64,000 nt of DNA from Flammeovirgaceae bacterium (GCA_016712035.1 JADJRT010000001.1:992001-1056000); one strand, 5' to 3'. Positions 48,575-59,110 are shown, numbered from the stretch's first letter. Numbers and translations: made by a program. Notes: generated by a model from the letters alone, not told the origin.

Positions 48575-49013
48575 TCGAATGCTGATTTTTATTTTGACTT
48601 CAATTTTAGTCTGGATAGTAGCAGCATGTGTACCAGACAATCAAAACAAGTCAGAAGATTCCGTAAAATTTCAACAATACTACGTAGAAGGTGAAAGACT
48701 TTATAAAGTCTATTGTTCTAATTGCCACCAAAGTGATGGTTCGGGCTTAGGTCGGTTATACCCACCCTTAGTTCGTTCCGATTTTATGCAAAAAAATTTG
48801 GCTGAGGTTATTTGCTTAATTAAGTATGGGCGAAAAGGTGAATTGTGGGTAAACGGTGTCATGTACAATCAACCCATGAAGGGGAACCCAGGATTGACTG
48901 AGTTAGAAGTAGCTGAGATTGCTACCTACATTTATAATAGTTGGGGAAATGTACATGATAGGGTTGAGGTAGCGGAGGCCTCATCCATTCTTGCTGCCTG
49001 CCCCGATCGGTAG
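48564..49013 (+). CDS. Monohaem cytochrome c lipoprotein
   Basis: 149 residues. A lipoprotein signal ends IVAAC (Cys near 22), followed by one cytochrome c domain: haem site CSNCH, then GLGRLYPPLVRSDFMQKN, Met-containing YNQPMKG and a C-terminal helix VAEIATYIYNSW. It is coupled to the SCO gene by an 11-base overlap, suggesting a role in the respiratory chain near an oxidase. It is a paralogue of the cytochrome at 35899. The frame is intact. Confidence 0.9.
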   Translation: MKSSRMLIFILTSILVWIVAACVPDNQNKSEDSVKFQQYYVEGERLYKVYCSNCHQSDGSGLGRLYPPLVRSDFMQKNLAEVICLIKYGRKGELWVNGVMYNQPMKGNPGLTELEVAEIATYIYNSWGNVHDRVEVAEASSILAACPDR

Positions 49014-49074
49014 CGGATAGCAACGTATTTTTACTTTTGATTTTTTTACCTTACTTAACCGTGGTTTATATAAA

Positions 49075-50130
49075 GTGAAGAAGCCCAACTACCGAAAATT
49101 AATTTATTCCCTTATTAGTCTTTTTCTCTTCTATGGAGCAATTATCTATTTGCTGCATACTATAGAATCAGATGTTGAAGGTTCCAGGATGACGAGTTGG
49201 CAAGATGGCTTATGGTATGTAGTAGCCACCATAACCATAGTAGGTTATGGCGATGTTATTCCAGTTACCTATTGGGGGCGGGCTCTGGGTTTTGTTGTTA
49301 TGTTATCGAGTTTAGGAGTTTATGGTTTTATTATTGGCCAGATCGCAAATTTTATGAGTACACTTAAAGAGCAACGCGAACTTGGATTGAATGGTACCGG
49401 GTTCAAAAATCATGTGGTGATTATCGGTTGGAATGACTTCGGCAGATCCGTTATCGGTCACCTGGTGGCAGCCGGTAAACACGTGGCGATTATTACCAAA
49501 GATCGTTCGTCTGTTGATATTATTCGCGAATCTTATGATTCGGATAAGGTTTATACGTTATACACCGACTATAGCAACCTCGATATGCTGGAGAAGGCCA
49601 ATATTGCACAAGCTTCTATTGTGTTTGTAAACCTAAATGATGATACAGAAAAATTAGTGTATGTCATCAACCTAAAGAAGCATTTTTCCAACCTAAACTA
49701 TGTGGTTACTTTGGATAATGGCAACCTAAAAGGCACATTTCAAAATGCTGGTGTTACCTATACAATCTGTAAAAATGAGATCTCAGCTAAACTTATGGCT
49801 AGCTATATTTTTGAGCCCGATGTTGCTCTATTTAGTGAGGAGATTTTGGCCTACGCCCATAGCGATAACGAATACGACATCAAACAGATGAAAATTACAA
49901 CTACGAATTCTTTGGTGGGTTCTTTTTATGAAAAAGCGTTCTTTGACTTAAAGAAGACGTGTAACGTAATCTTGATTGGGATGGTTAAAATGAATGGAAC
50001 CGATCGAAAATTTATCAAAAATCCGGAAGGATCAGTAAGGATTGAAGCTGATGACCACCTGGTCATGATGATGGATGGTAAAGGAAAAGCAGCACTTAAA
50101 AAGCAATTTGGAATTAAGGAGCAAGACTAA
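49075..50130 (+). CDS. Potassium channel with RCK (TrkA-N) domain (GTG start)
   Basis: 351 residues. Two membrane helices flank the selectivity filter ATITIVGYGDVIP (TM1 about residues 8-26, TM2 about 70-90). A cytoplasmic RCK domain with the Rossmann motif HVVIIGWNDFGRSVIGHLVA and a C-terminal TrkA-C-like region follow. It would form a tetrameric, ligand-gated K+ channel. RCK channels can be c-di-AMP-regulated in other bacteria, and cdaA is present in the window, but I see no specific binding motif. A hairpin follows the stop. Confidence 0.93.
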   Translation: MKKPNYRKLIYSLISLFLFYGAIIYLLHTIESDVEGSRMTSWQDGLWYVVATITIVGYGDVIPVTYWGRALGFVVMLSSLGVYGFIIGQIANFMSTLKEQRELGLNGTGFKNHVVIIGWNDFGRSVIGHLVAAGKHVAIITKDRSSVDIIRESYDSDKVYTLYTDYSNLDMLEKANIAQASIVFVNLNDDTEKLVYVINLKKHFSNLNYVVTLDNGNLKGTFQNAGVTYTICKNEISAKLMASYIFEPDVALFSEEILAYAHSDNEYDIKQMKITTTNSLVGSFYEKAFFDLKKTCNVILIGMVKMNGTDRKFIKNPEGSVRIEADDHLVMMMDGKGKAALKKQFGIKEQD

Positions 50131-50135
50131 AAAGA

Positions 50136-50159
50136 AGGGCGAGCCCCTCAGCTCGCCCT
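50136..50159. terminator. Hairpin terminator between convergent kch-like and clpB genes
   Basis: AGGGCGAGC pairs perfectly with GCTCGCCCT around a six-base loop (9 bp stem). On the minus strand it runs into CTTCTTTTTAG, a T-rich tract suited to ending clpB transcripts. On the plus strand there is no T-tract, so its effect on the channel gene is less clear. Confidence 0.78.
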
Positions 50160-50218
50160 AACCCCAAAAACCAAACCCCACAACACTTCCCGGTGACCCG
50201 GGACCTCACTATCTTTAA

Positions 50219-52837
50219 TTACCTGTCTACCATTTCCACATTATCCAGGTTGATAAATTCAAAATCAACTCCGTCTACCAATTCAACAAATATTACCGAG
50301 TCCTTGTTCACTTTTCCTGATAATATTTGTTTAGAAAGTTCATTCAGAATCTCTCGTTGTATTCCTCTTTTTAAAGGCCTGGCTCCAAACTGAGGGTCGT
50401 ACCCAAGTTTAGCTAAACGTTCAAGCGCCTCCTCAGAGATATCCAGTTTAACGCCACTTTCCATTAAACGCTTCTGGATCAGCTTAAATTGTATTTCTAC
50501 AACTTTTCTAATATCTGCCCTGCTTAAGGGTCGGAACATGATGATTTCATCAATCCGGTTGATAAATTCTGGCCGAACAGACTTCTTTAATAAACCAAGT
50601 ACTTCATCTTTTGTTCCCTCTACAACCTCGAAATAATTTTCATCATTAATTTTCTCAAAATTCTCCTGAATAATATGCGAGCCGATGTTGGTAGTCATTA
50701 CAATAATGGTGTTTTTGAAATTGGCAACCCGGCCTTTGTTGTCTGTCAGGCGTCCTTCATCCAGCACTTGCAACAGAATATTGAATACATCCGGATGCGC
50801 TTTCTCAATCTCATCTAAAAGAATCACAGAATAAGGTTTTCTCCGAACTGATTCGGTAAGTTGGCCACCTTCTTCATAGCCCACATAGCCCGGAGGCGCT
50901 CCGATTAATCGGCTAACACTATGTCGTTCCTGGTACTCGCTCATGTCAATTCTAACCATGGCGTTATCATCGTTAAACAGGTAGTCGGCCAGTGCTTTTG
51001 ATAATTCTGTTTTACCTACCCCCGTTGTTCCCATAAAAATGAAAGAGCCAATCGGTCGTTTAGGATCTTGTAACCCCGCACGACTTCTTCGCACGGCATC
51101 ACTTAATGCACGAATGGCTTCCTCTTGTCCGGCTACGCGTTTGCCTAATTCTTCTTCCAGATTCAGCAATTTTTCGCGCTCGCTTTGTAGCATTTTTGAA
51201 ACGGGTATTCCCGTCCATTTGGCAACCACATCGGCAATATCTTCGCTATCTACTTCTTCTTTTAATAAAGAGTGTTCGCCCTGCATGGCCTTCATAGCGA
51301 GTTCTAATTCTTTCAAATGCCTTTCGGCATCCGTAATTTTCCCGTAGCGGATCTCTGCTACTTTCCCATAGTCACCACTTTTTTCGGCCTGTTCGGCTTC
51401 AAACTTTAACTTATCAATATTTTCATTTTCGTGTCTTAAATTATTTACAATGGATTTTTCATTTTCCCATTGTGCTTTTAAGGTGTTTCGCTCGCCTGTG
51501 CGTTCAGCAATTTCTTTGCTCAACAAAACTTCTTTGTCTTTATCTTTTTCTCTGCGGATGGCTTCGCGCTCGATTTCCAATTGCATGATTTTGCGATTGA
51601 GTTCATCCAATTCTTCCGGTAAAGAATCCATCTCCAAACGAAGTTTAGAAGCGGCTTCATCCATCAGATCAATGGCTTTGTCTGGAAGAAAGCGATCGGA
51701 TATGTACCGGCTGGATAATTCAACCGATGCGATAACGGCATCGTCTTTTATCCGCACCCCATGGTGCAATTCGTATTTATCTTTTATTCCGCGAAGAATC
51801 GAAATAGAATCTTCTATAGAAGGTTCATCAACCAGAACGGTTTGAAACCTTCTTTCCAGGGCCTTATCTTTTTCAATGTATTTTTGATACTCCTTTAAAG
51901 TTGTTGCGCCAATGGCATGAAGTTCGCCTCGAGCCAAAGCCGGTTTCAATAAGTTGGCAGCATCCATGGCGCCTTCACCACCACCCGCTCCAATCAGTGT
52001 ATGGATTTCATCAATGAATAAAATAATTTCTCCATTCGAATCTGTTACTTCTTTGATTACCGATTTCAGGCGTTCTTCAAATTCACCCTTATATTTTGCC
52101 CCGGCAACCAATAAACCCATGTCCAACGAAACCAGAATTTTTGATTTGAGATTTTCGGGTACATCTCCGTCTACTATGCGTTGCGCCATACCTTCTACAA
52201 TGGCGGTTTTGCCTACGCCTGGTTCTCCAAGAAGAATCGGATTGTTTTTTGTTCTGCGCGAAAGAATCTGAAGCACGCGCCTGATTTCTTCATCGCGACC
52301 AATAACCGGATCAATTTTTCCTTTCTTGGCCAGGTCATTTAAATTTTTTGAATAACGCTCTAGCGATTTATATTTTGCTTCAGCATTTTGGTCCGAGACT
52401 TTGGCCCCACCGCGTAATTCTTTTATCGCTTTAATCAACGAAGATTTTTCAAAGCCCGCATCTTTCATGATTGCTGATACTTTGTCTTTGGTAGCCAGCA
52501 AGGCAAGAAGCACATGTTCTACTGCTATATAATCATCTTTAAATTCGCGTAGTTCTTTTTCAGCATTTTGTAATACGGTGTTGGTCGTAGTCGATAAATA
52601 CGGTTGCTGACCCGAAACTTTGGGATAGGAGTTTACGATCTCCTCGAGTTTAGTTTCGAGAATTGTACTGTTGATATTCAGTTTCTTAAATAAATAATTA
52701 GAAACGTTTTCGTCTGTTTCTAAAATCGCTTTTAGCACATGCCCCGGCTCAATAGCTTGCTGCTTTTGCGCGCTGGCAATCTCGGCCGCTTTTTGTAAAG
52801 CTTCCTGAGATTTTATAGTGAATTTATCGAAGTTCAT
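50219..52837 (-). CDS. clpB: ATP-dependent chaperone ClpB
   Basis: Disaggregase that works with DnaK after heat stress. 872 residues, full length: Clp N-domain (1-145), first AAA+ module with Walker A GEPGVGKT near residue 203 and Walker B LFIDEIHTLIGAG. The ClpB-specific coiled-coil middle domain spans about 400-530 (ELNRKIMQLEIEREAIRREK). The second AAA+ module has GTTGVGKTELSKAL near 601 and GPPGYVGYEEGGQL-like APPGYVGYEEGGQL. No frameshift in 2.6 kb. It is divergent from the glycogen synthase gene across 128 bases, in which I see no clear heat-shock promoter. Confidence 0.98.
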   Translation of the reverse strand: MNFDKFTIKSQEALQKAAEIASAQKQQAIEPGHVLKAILETDENVSNYLFKKLNINSTILETKLEEIVNSYPKVSGQQPYLSTTTNTVLQNAEKELREFKDDYIAVEHVLLALLATKDKVSAIMKDAGFEKSSLIKAIKELRGGAKVSDQNAEAKYKSLERYSKNLNDLAKKGKIDPVIGRDEEIRRVLQILSRRTKNNPILLGEPGVGKTAIVEGMAQRIVDGDVPENLKSKILVSLDMGLLVAGAKYKGEFEERLKSVIKEVTDSNGEIILFIDEIHTLIGAGGGEGAMDAANLLKPALARGELHAIGATTLKEYQKYIEKDKALERRFQTVLVDEPSIEDSISILRGIKDKYELHHGVRIKDDAVIASVELSSRYISDRFLPDKAIDLMDEAASKLRLEMDSLPEELDELNRKIMQLEIEREAIRREKDKDKEVLLSKEIAERTGERNTLKAQWENEKSIVNNLRHENENIDKLKFEAEQAEKSGDYGKVAEIRYGKITDAERHLKELELAMKAMQGEHSLLKEEVDSEDIADVVAKWTGIPVSKMLQSEREKLLNLEEELGKRVAGQEEAIRALSDAVRRSRAGLQDPKRPIGSFIFMGTTGVGKTELSKALADYLFNDDNAMVRIDMSEYQERHSVSRLIGAPPGYVGYEEGGQLTESVRRKPYSVILLDEIEKAHPDVFNILLQVLDEGRLTDNKGRVANFKNTIIVMTTNIGSHIIQENFEKINDENYFEVVEGTKDEVLGLLKKSVRPEFINRIDEIIMFRPLSRADIRKVVEIQFKLIQKRLMESGVKLDISEEALERLAKLGYDPQFGARPLKRGIQREILNELSKQILSGKVNKDSVIFVELVDGVDFEFINLDNVEMVDR

Positions 52838-52965
52838 AACTGCATCATTAATTGTTAATTCTTCATCCTCAAATTCGAATCCATAAACGAGATGTAATGA
52901 TTTTCAGAAAAATTGTCATTAAATTGTTTGTAATTCAGAAGTTTTCAGACACTTTGACCTAAGTT

Positions 52966-54786
52966 ATGCCAAAACGAATCGCACATGCAACAAAACAATC
53001 TCAATCGGCACTTCTAATTGAAGTTGCCTGGGAAGTATGCAACCAGGTAGGTGGTATTTACACGGTGATACGCTCGAAGGCCCCGGTAATGATGCAAAAT
53101 TGGTCTGGACATTTTTGTATGATCGGCCCTTACGTGAATAAAAATATCCTTGCAGAACTTGAGCCTTTGGAAGATGCTGCCGATGTATTTGGTTTAGCGG
53201 CTGCGAATTTGCGAAAGAGAGGTTATGATGTAATTTATGCTGAGTGGTTGATTACCGGAAAACCCCGGGTAGTACTGCTCAACCCCAATGTCATCGAAGA
53301 AAAAGTTTTGCACGTTTTAAAATATTTACTCTGGAAAAACCATTCTATTCAAACGCCTGATAAAAATGAGTTGATTGATCAGGTAATTGGTTTTGCCTAC
53401 CTCACAAAATTGTTTATTGACGAGTTGGTAAAAATCACGGGCAATGACCAACGGATACTAGCTCACTTTCATGAGTGGATGGCCGGTTTGCCTATTCTGG
53501 ATATCAAACGGGAAGCTATGCCCGTGAAAACGATCTTTACCACACATGTCACCCAGTTGGGTAGACACCTGGCTATTAACTCGCCACTTTTTTATGCACA
53601 CCTTCCTTTTTTTAGATGGGAAGATGAAGCAGGTAAATTTGGAATTGAAACTGAAGCAGCGATAGAATATGGTTGCGCGCAATCGTGCGATGTAATGACA
53701 ACCGTAAGTGAAGTAACTGCGCGCGAATGCAGGCATTTACTGCGAAGAAAACCAGACTTTATTTTGCCCAATGGGTTAAACATCCAGCGATTTGAAGCGC
53801 TTCATGAATTTCAAAACCTGCACTCAACTTATAAAGAGCAAATTCACGAATTTGTGATGGGACATTTTTTCAACTCCTATTCTTTTGATCTCGATAAGAC
53901 GGTTTATTTTTTTACGTCAGTAATATATGAGTATAAGAACAAAGGCTTTGATATTACCCTCGAGGCCCTCGTACACCTCAATCAGCAATTGAAAGCAGAA
54001 AAATCAGAGCTTACCGTTGTGATGTTCTTTGTTACGAAACGCGAATTTTTTAGCATCAAACCCGAAGTGTTGCAATCGCGCGCAGTGATGGAAGAAATTC
54101 GTCAAACGTGTGAGGCCATTCAACGGCAGGTAGGCAAGCGCTTATTCTTTGAAAGCACCATTCGTCAGGATCACCGACTTCCGCAATTAAATGAGTTTGT
54201 TGATGAGTACTGGAAGTTACGTTACCGCAGAACTATTCAATCCTGGAAAAGTAGTAAAATGCCATTGCCAGTTACACATAAATTAGTGAACGAAGATACC
54301 GATGAGATTCTTCAATTTTTGGTTCGAAGAGATCTGTTGAATAGAAAAGAAGACAAAGTAAAAATCGTGTATCATCCAGACTTTATAAATTCTACTAACC
54401 CTTTGTTTGGTATGGATTATAGTCAGTTTGTGCGCGGTTGCCACTTGGGTATTTTTCCAAGTTACTATGAACCGTGGGGGTATACGCCTTTAGAATGTAT
54501 GGCCAGTGGTGTGCCCGCGGTTACCAGCGACTTGAGTGGTTTCGGAGATTATCTATTGCACAATATGCCCGATCATGAGAAAGGGGGAATGTTTGTGGTA
54601 GAACGAGGTAAGCGCACTTTTGATTGGAGCGCACGACAACTGGCTTCTTTTCTTTATAAGTTTTTGCAACAAAGTCGAAGAGACAGAATTATGCAGCGTA
54701 ATAATGTAGAGAATTATTCAGCTGCATTTGACTGGGAAAACTTAGCTCGCCACTATGAAGAAGCGTATCATTCCCTTTTGAATTGA
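52966..54786 (+). CDS. Glycogen synthase, GT3 (eukaryote-like) family
   Basis: Elongates alpha-1,4-glucan from a nucleotide-glucose donor. 606 residues. The N-terminus LLIEVAWEVCNQVGGIYTVIRSKA and the segment TIFTTHVTQLGRHLA match GT3 rather than bacterial GlgA. The C-terminal half has GIFPSYYEPWGYTPLECMASGVP with TSDLSGFGDYL, the nucleotide-sugar site with its Glu. It is shorter than the yeast enzyme, as usual in Bacteroidota. It is convergent with the YkvI-like gene with adjoining stop codons. Forms a pair in function with the phosphorylase homologue at 37330. The frame is intact. Confidence 0.92.
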   Translation: MPKRIAHATKQSQSALLIEVAWEVCNQVGGIYTVIRSKAPVMMQNWSGHFCMIGPYVNKNILAELEPLEDAADVFGLAAANLRKRGYDVIYAEWLITGKPRVVLLNPNVIEEKVLHVLKYLLWKNHSIQTPDKNELIDQVIGFAYLTKLFIDELVKITGNDQRILAHFHEWMAGLPILDIKREAMPVKTIFTTHVTQLGRHLAINSPLFYAHLPFFRWEDEAGKFGIETEAAIEYGCAQSCDVMTTVSEVTARECRHLLRRKPDFILPNGLNIQRFEALHEFQNLHSTYKEQIHEFVMGHFFNSYSFDLDKTVYFFTSVIYEYKNKGFDITLEALVHLNQQLKAEKSELTVVMFFVTKREFFSIKPEVLQSRAVMEEIRQTCEAIQRQVGKRLFFESTIRQDHRLPQLNEFVDEYWKLRYRRTIQSWKSSKMPLPVTHKLVNEDTDEILQFLVRRDLLNRKEDKVKIVYHPDFINSTNPLFGMDYSQFVRGCHLGIFPSYYEPWGYTPLECMASGVPAVTSDLSGFGDYLLHNMPDHEKGGMFVVERGKRTFDWSARQLASFLYKFLQQSRRDRIMQRNNVENYSAAFDWENLARHYEEAYHSLLN

Positions 54787-55894
54787 TTACGATTTAGCCG
54801 TTAATAGTTTGCGAGAGTAAAACAGAAGAGGTAATCCGTACACGGCAATCATTCCATACGCCATAAGTTCATACCCTTTTGCTACCAGATCTATAATGCC
54901 AACCTGAGCTAAGATCAAAGCGGCAATCAGCGCTAAGGAAGAGATGTATGCTTTCGAAATTTTCTTTAATGGCTTATTTTTCCTTACCATAAATTCGGTT
55001 TCTACCCGGCTTATAAAAGCATGAATTACACCGGTGGCTGTTTCAATCAAAGTCCACCCTACCACAATTCCGAAAACAATTATCAAAGCTGGATGGAATG
55101 CCTTCAAAATTTCTAACCACGGAACCGTAGCGCCAATCACATTGGGATCGGGATAGTAAGCGAGAATAGCGAAATAGGTGAGGAACCAGGGGACGGTCAT
55201 AAGAATTCCTGAAATAAAACCAGCGATAATACTTTCGCGTCTTGATTGAACATCCCGATAGGTAAAGAAGGATGCGGGGTAAACACCAAGGTTATAACCC
55301 ACATATAGAAAACCAGTCCAAATCAAAATTCCAAATCCTGAATCAGATTGTTGGTAGCTAGTATCCCAGTTTGCAAAAACCTGTGCTATGGAAGTTCCTT
55401 TATTTGTAAAGACAACAAATGAAAAAATTAAGTAGGCACCAAAAAGTGCTATAGTACCAATCGTTTCTAATTTGGCAATCACACTCTCGCCTTTGTAATT
55501 TAAAAATCCAACCAGAATAACAATTATAACTACACCTACCCAGCGATTGAAGCCGAGGGTGGTGTTCAGTATCTCTCCGGCTGCTGAGGCCATTACGGCA
55601 ATCGTTAAAATGGCTAGTAATAAATAGACAACCTCATAGGCAACCCACGCTGGTCCAATCATTTTTCTTAAAAGCGATTTGTAGTCGTAAACCTTCCATT
55701 GGCGACAGGCTTCAATGGATAATGGCCATTAAGGAGAAACCAAAGAAAATGGCGAGCCCGCATACCCAACCACTGGCTCCAAACTTAGCCCCGTATTCAA
55801 CAATCTCACGGCCAGTAGCGTAGCCACCCCCAATCAAAACCGATTGCAAAATGATGCCCGGTAAAACAACTCGCTTAAGTGTGGCGCGATTCAT
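54787..55894 (-). CDS. YkvI-like membrane transporter (frameshifted)
   Basis: About 368 residues with roughly ten hydrophobic helices. The N-terminus (LPGIILQSVLIGGGYATGREIVEYG) has the glycine-rich, broken first helix seen in LeuT/APC-fold transporters, and the whole resembles the YkvI family. Frames: 55894-55712 and 55662-54787, with an indel near 55715 linking to LSIEACRQWKVYDYKSLLRK. The substrate is unknown. The stop abuts the stop of the glycogen synthase gene with no base between. Confidence 0.78.
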
Positions 55895-56075
55895 GAATAT
55901 TTATCTTTAACAATAAAGAGGTTTCCTGTAAGGTACAAGATCCAAGCATATTTCTTTATCGCCATAAGTGAAGGAGCAAGATTTTGAAGCAATACCATCC
56001 AATTAAAACCATCTGTATAAAAGCACTATTTTAATTGGTTCGGTTATTGTAATTTCCTATCAAAATTCAGAAACC

Positions 56076-56990
56076 ATGAAAACTACCCGCAGAGATTTTA
56101 TTAAACATAGTGCCCTGGCCGTAGCCGGAGGTTCTTTATTATCCTCCTCCTTGTTTGCTTCGCCAGCTAAAAAGGAGTTACTAGGCTTGCAATTGTATTG
56201 TGTACGCGATGAGATGAAAGCCGATCCGCTTGGTACATTGAAAGAGCTTGCTAAAATTGGTTATAAGAACGTAGAGCATGCTAGCTATGGTAACAGAAAA
56301 TTTTATGGTTGGACACCCGCGGAGTTTAAAAAAGTGCTTAAAGATTTGGGTATGAAGATGCCAAGTGGCCATACCGTTTTGGCTCCTCAACATTGGGATG
56401 AGGCAAAGAAGGATTTTACAGATGTTTGGAAATACACAGTAGAGGATGCTGCTTACATGGGTCAGCAATTTGTAATCAGTCCGTGGATGGATGAAAAGGT
56501 GCGAAAGTCAAAAGATGAACTGATGAAACAGTTGGAAATCTTTAATAAGAGCGGAGAGCTGTGTAAGAAATCGGGAATGAAGTTTGGCTATCACAATCAC
56601 GATTTTGAGTTTTCTGAAAAATTTGGTGATGATACGCTGTATGATATCATTCTGGAAAACACAGATCCTAACTTGGTGATGCAGCAATTGGATACGGGTA
56701 ATTTATATAATGGCGGAGCCAAAGCAATAGACATCGTGCAAAAATTCCCCGGTCGTTTTGAGTCCTTGCACGTAAAGGACGAGATCGCCAGCGAAAGCGA
56801 AGGGGCACATGGAAAATATGAGAGCACCATTCTCGGTGCAGGCATTGTAAACGTAAAGGAAGTGGTTGACCTATGTCGTAAATCTGGCGGAACGACTCAT
56901 TTCATTATTGAGCAAGAGTCGTATCAAGGTAAAACGCCACTTCAATGCATGAAGGAGGATTATGAAGTTATGAAAAAGTGGGGCTACTAA
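56076..56990 (+). CDS. Sugar phosphate isomerase/epimerase-like TIM barrel protein with Tat signal
   Basis: 304 residues. The Tat signal TTRRDFIKHSALAVAGGSLL is followed by a xylose-isomerase-like TIM barrel: LGLQLYCVRDEMKADPLGTL, KFGYHNHDFEF (metal-binding His/Glu area), MQQLDTGNLYNGG and FIIEQESYQGKTP. Exported folded, with its metal, to the periplasm. The substrate is unknown; related proteins act on keto-sugars or inositols. tatA is in this window. The PPOX-like gene follows by 24 bases. Confidence 0.88.
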   Translation: MKTTRRDFIKHSALAVAGGSLLSSSLFASPAKKELLGLQLYCVRDEMKADPLGTLKELAKIGYKNVEHASYGNRKFYGWTPAEFKKVLKDLGMKMPSGHTVLAPQHWDEAKKDFTDVWKYTVEDAAYMGQQFVISPWMDEKVRKSKDELMKQLEIFNKSGELCKKSGMKFGYHNHDFEFSEKFGDDTLYDIILENTDPNLVMQQLDTGNLYNGGAKAIDIVQKFPGRFESLHVKDEIASESEGAHGKYESTILGAGIVNVKEVVDLCRKSGGTTHFIIEQESYQGKTPLQCMKEDYEVMKKWGY

Positions 56991-57014
56991 CCCCACTTAT
57001 AAAGTTGTTGTGTT

Positions 57015-57464
57015 ATGTTGGGCGAGTTAAGTAAGGAAGAGATTGAAGAGGTACTCAAATCCAATGTGATTGGTCGAATTGGATGTACGGGTAATGGAAG
57101 AATTTATGTTGTTCCAATAACCTATGTCTATGACGATGGCTACGTGATTGGACATACCAAGGAGGGGATGAAGATAGAATTCTTACGAGAAAATCCGGAA
57201 TGTTGTTTTGAAGTGGATGAAATGAAAGGTATTTCTCATTGGCAAAGTGTAATAGCCTGGGGTACATTCGAAGAATTAGAAGGCGAGGAGGCAGATCAGG
57301 CAATGGAAAAACTGGTTGCCAAATTGCTGCCCTTGGTACCTAGCGAAACAAGTCATGCTGCTCGAATGGGGCCAACTTCCTCCAGACGCACCTCAACGCA
57401 AGGGAATAACCCCATTGTATACCGCATTTTGTTAAAGGAGAAATCGGGCCGCTACGAGCGATAA
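57015..57464 (+). CDS. Pyridoxamine 5'-phosphate oxidase-like flavin-binding protein
   Basis: 149 residues with the split-barrel fold: ELSKEEIEEVLKSNVIGRIG, IYVVPITYVYDDGYVIGHT, and NPECCFEVDEM before SWQ-like HWQSVIAWGTFEEL. This matches the small FMN-binding PPOX-related family often induced under stress. The biochemical activity is unknown. It follows the Tat-exported gene on the same strand and is convergent with the PIG-L gene, 2 bases apart. The frame is intact. Confidence 0.87.
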   Translation: MLGELSKEEIEEVLKSNVIGRIGCTGNGRIYVVPITYVYDDGYVIGHTKEGMKIEFLRENPECCFEVDEMKGISHWQSVIAWGTFEELEGEEADQAMEKLVAKLLPLVPSETSHAARMGPTSSRRTSTQGNNPIVYRILLKEKSGRYER

Positions 57465-57466
57465 AA

Positions 57467-58336
57467 TTATTTTTTCAACATCGGAAATAATTTTCTGATC
57501 TCCTCTTCTTTTGGTTGCGTTCCATACTCACAGATTTCAAACGCTTCAGCATTTTTTACAAGTGCTCCTTTTTCTTTTCCATACCATTGCTCCAATGACT
57601 TGCGTACCTCTGGCGTAATCTTCACAGCGTATCGGGTGGCCAACCATTTTTCGCGATCGGCCGGATTTTTAGGAACTTCGTTTTCGTATCCGGCAATCCA
57701 GGGTAACCACTCGTATACTTGCGATTCGTGTGCGCTGATTGCATGAATTTTTTGATCGTAAACCGAAGTAATGTCAATTGCAATATCGGGTCTGAATGCA
57801 TTAGGTCTTTGAAAGAAATCCTGTGAATATAAAAACACCGGGTTCTTCTTTAGTGGGGGAGTATCCGGGGCAACATTAGGCACAGCAACCATATAAGCCG
57901 CATCTTGCACAAGCACTCCGGTATAGCGATGATCGGGATGATAATCGTTTGGTCGGGGTGCAATTACAACATCCGCATTCCACTCTCTAATTTTTCGAAT
58001 TACTTGTAAACGAATGTCCAACGTGGGTAGCAATTCGCCATCGTGGTTATCGAGTACATCATAGGTAACACCAAATCGTTTGCCTGCTTCTTGGGCTTCC
58101 GCTATTCTCCGCTTGGCCAGTGCGCCACCGCCTTGGGTTTGATGTCCGGCATCTCCGTTGGTAACGGATACAAATTTTACCGCATACCCCATAGACGCAA
58201 AAAGTGCAGCCGTACCTCCGGCATCCATATCGCAATCGTCAGGATGAGCGCCAATAACAATAATGCGGGGAAATGAATTCTGAGCAGCAACGGAAATGGA
58301 AGCGGCCAATAGTAGGAGGAAGATTAATTTTTTCAT
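57467..58336 (-). CDS. Exported PIG-L/LmbE family deacetylase
   Basis: 289 residues from the ATG at 58336, where MKKLIFLLLLAASISVAAQ forms a clear signal peptide; the longer open frame to 58378 would hide it. The zinc-binding signature AHPDDCDMDAGGTAALF and PNDYHPDHRYTG are present, as in N-acetylglucosaminyl-type deacetylases. Likely acts in the periplasm on an N-acetylated sugar, but the substrate is not known. The gene is divergent from the CBM9-like gene across 95 bases. Confidence 0.92.
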   Translation of the reverse strand: MKKLIFLLLLAASISVAAQNSFPRIIVIGAHPDDCDMDAGGTAALFASMGYAVKFVSVTNGDAGHQTQGGGALAKRRIAEAQEAGKRFGVTYDVLDNHDGELLPTLDIRLQVIRKIREWNADVVIAPRPNDYHPDHRYTGVLVQDAAYMVAVPNVAPDTPPLKKNPVFLYSQDFFQRPNAFRPDIAIDITSVYDQKIHAISAHESQVYEWLPWIAGYENEVPKNPADREKWLATRYAVKITPEVRKSLEQWYGKEKGALVKNAEAFEICEYGTQPKEEEIRKLFPMLKK

Positions 58337-58431
58337 GGTTGGATGATTTGTGGAGAATTGTATAGCCCAATATACCATTCAATGTATTAAATTGAATGAA
58401 GAAAAAATAGCTCATTCTGTTTTTTAGCGAT

Positions 58432-59110
58432 ATGAAAAGATATAGCCTACTGATTTGCCTCTGTATCCCAGTGATTTGTGTTTCACAAACTTTAAAACCG
58501 GGTGAAACTCTGATCGAGCATACGAAAGACTTTGAGTTAACAGGAAACGGAAAAGCAGCTGAATGGAGTGCAACCACTTGGATAACGCTACCCCATCGCG
58601 ATGGCGCGAAGAAGTATGAAACAAGAGCTAAACTTTTGTATTCGACTACCGGTATCTATGGATTGTTTTTTGTGAAGATCCTGTAATCACCTCTACATAA
58701 AAGAAGACAATGCCGATCTGTATAATGAAGATGTGGTTGAAATATTTTTCTGGCCAGATGAATCTGCGCCACTTTACTTCGAATATGAGTTATCGCCTCA
58801 CAATTACGAATTGCCAATTCTTGTGCCAAACGATAAGGGTACTTTTTTTGGATGGCTTCCTTGGCACTATGAAGGTGAACGCAAAACCCGACACGCCACA
58901 CAAATTACCAGTAAGTCTTGGACTGCAGAATTTTTTATTCCGTATGCACTCTTGAAACCCCTGGCCAATGTTCCACCTGCCAAAGGCATAAAATGGCGAT
59001 GTAACTTTTATCGGATTGATTACGATCAGGGTTCTTCAGAATGGTCGTGGCGACCTATCCGAACTAATTTTCATGACATAGAAAGTTTTGGAACGATTGT
59101 ATTCAACTAG
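58432..59110 (+). CDS. Secreted CBM9-like carbohydrate-binding protein (one frameshift)
   Basis: About 226 residues. A signal peptide (to residue 19, ending CVSQ) is followed by a beta-sandwich domain of the carbohydrate-binding family 9 type: DFELTGNGKAAEWSATTWI, LYSTTGIYGLFF, EDVVEIFFWPD, and EFFIPYALLKPL before KWRCNFYRIDY. An indel near 58676 splits the gene. The target glycan is unknown. Its stop overlaps the stop of the opposing hydrolase gene: CTAG at 59107-59110 serves both. Confidence 0.75.

Noticed and set aside
49075..50130. K+ channel as a confirmed c-di-AMP target
   Set aside because: RCK domains can bind c-di-AMP in other bacteria, but no specific binding residues can be read here and the gene is far from cdaA.
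51450..51845. A 131-codon Ser-rich open frame antisense to clpB
   Set aside because: It lies wholly within the ClpB middle domain; Ser/Leu-rich composition is what antisense reading of Glu/Lys/Arg-rich helices gives.
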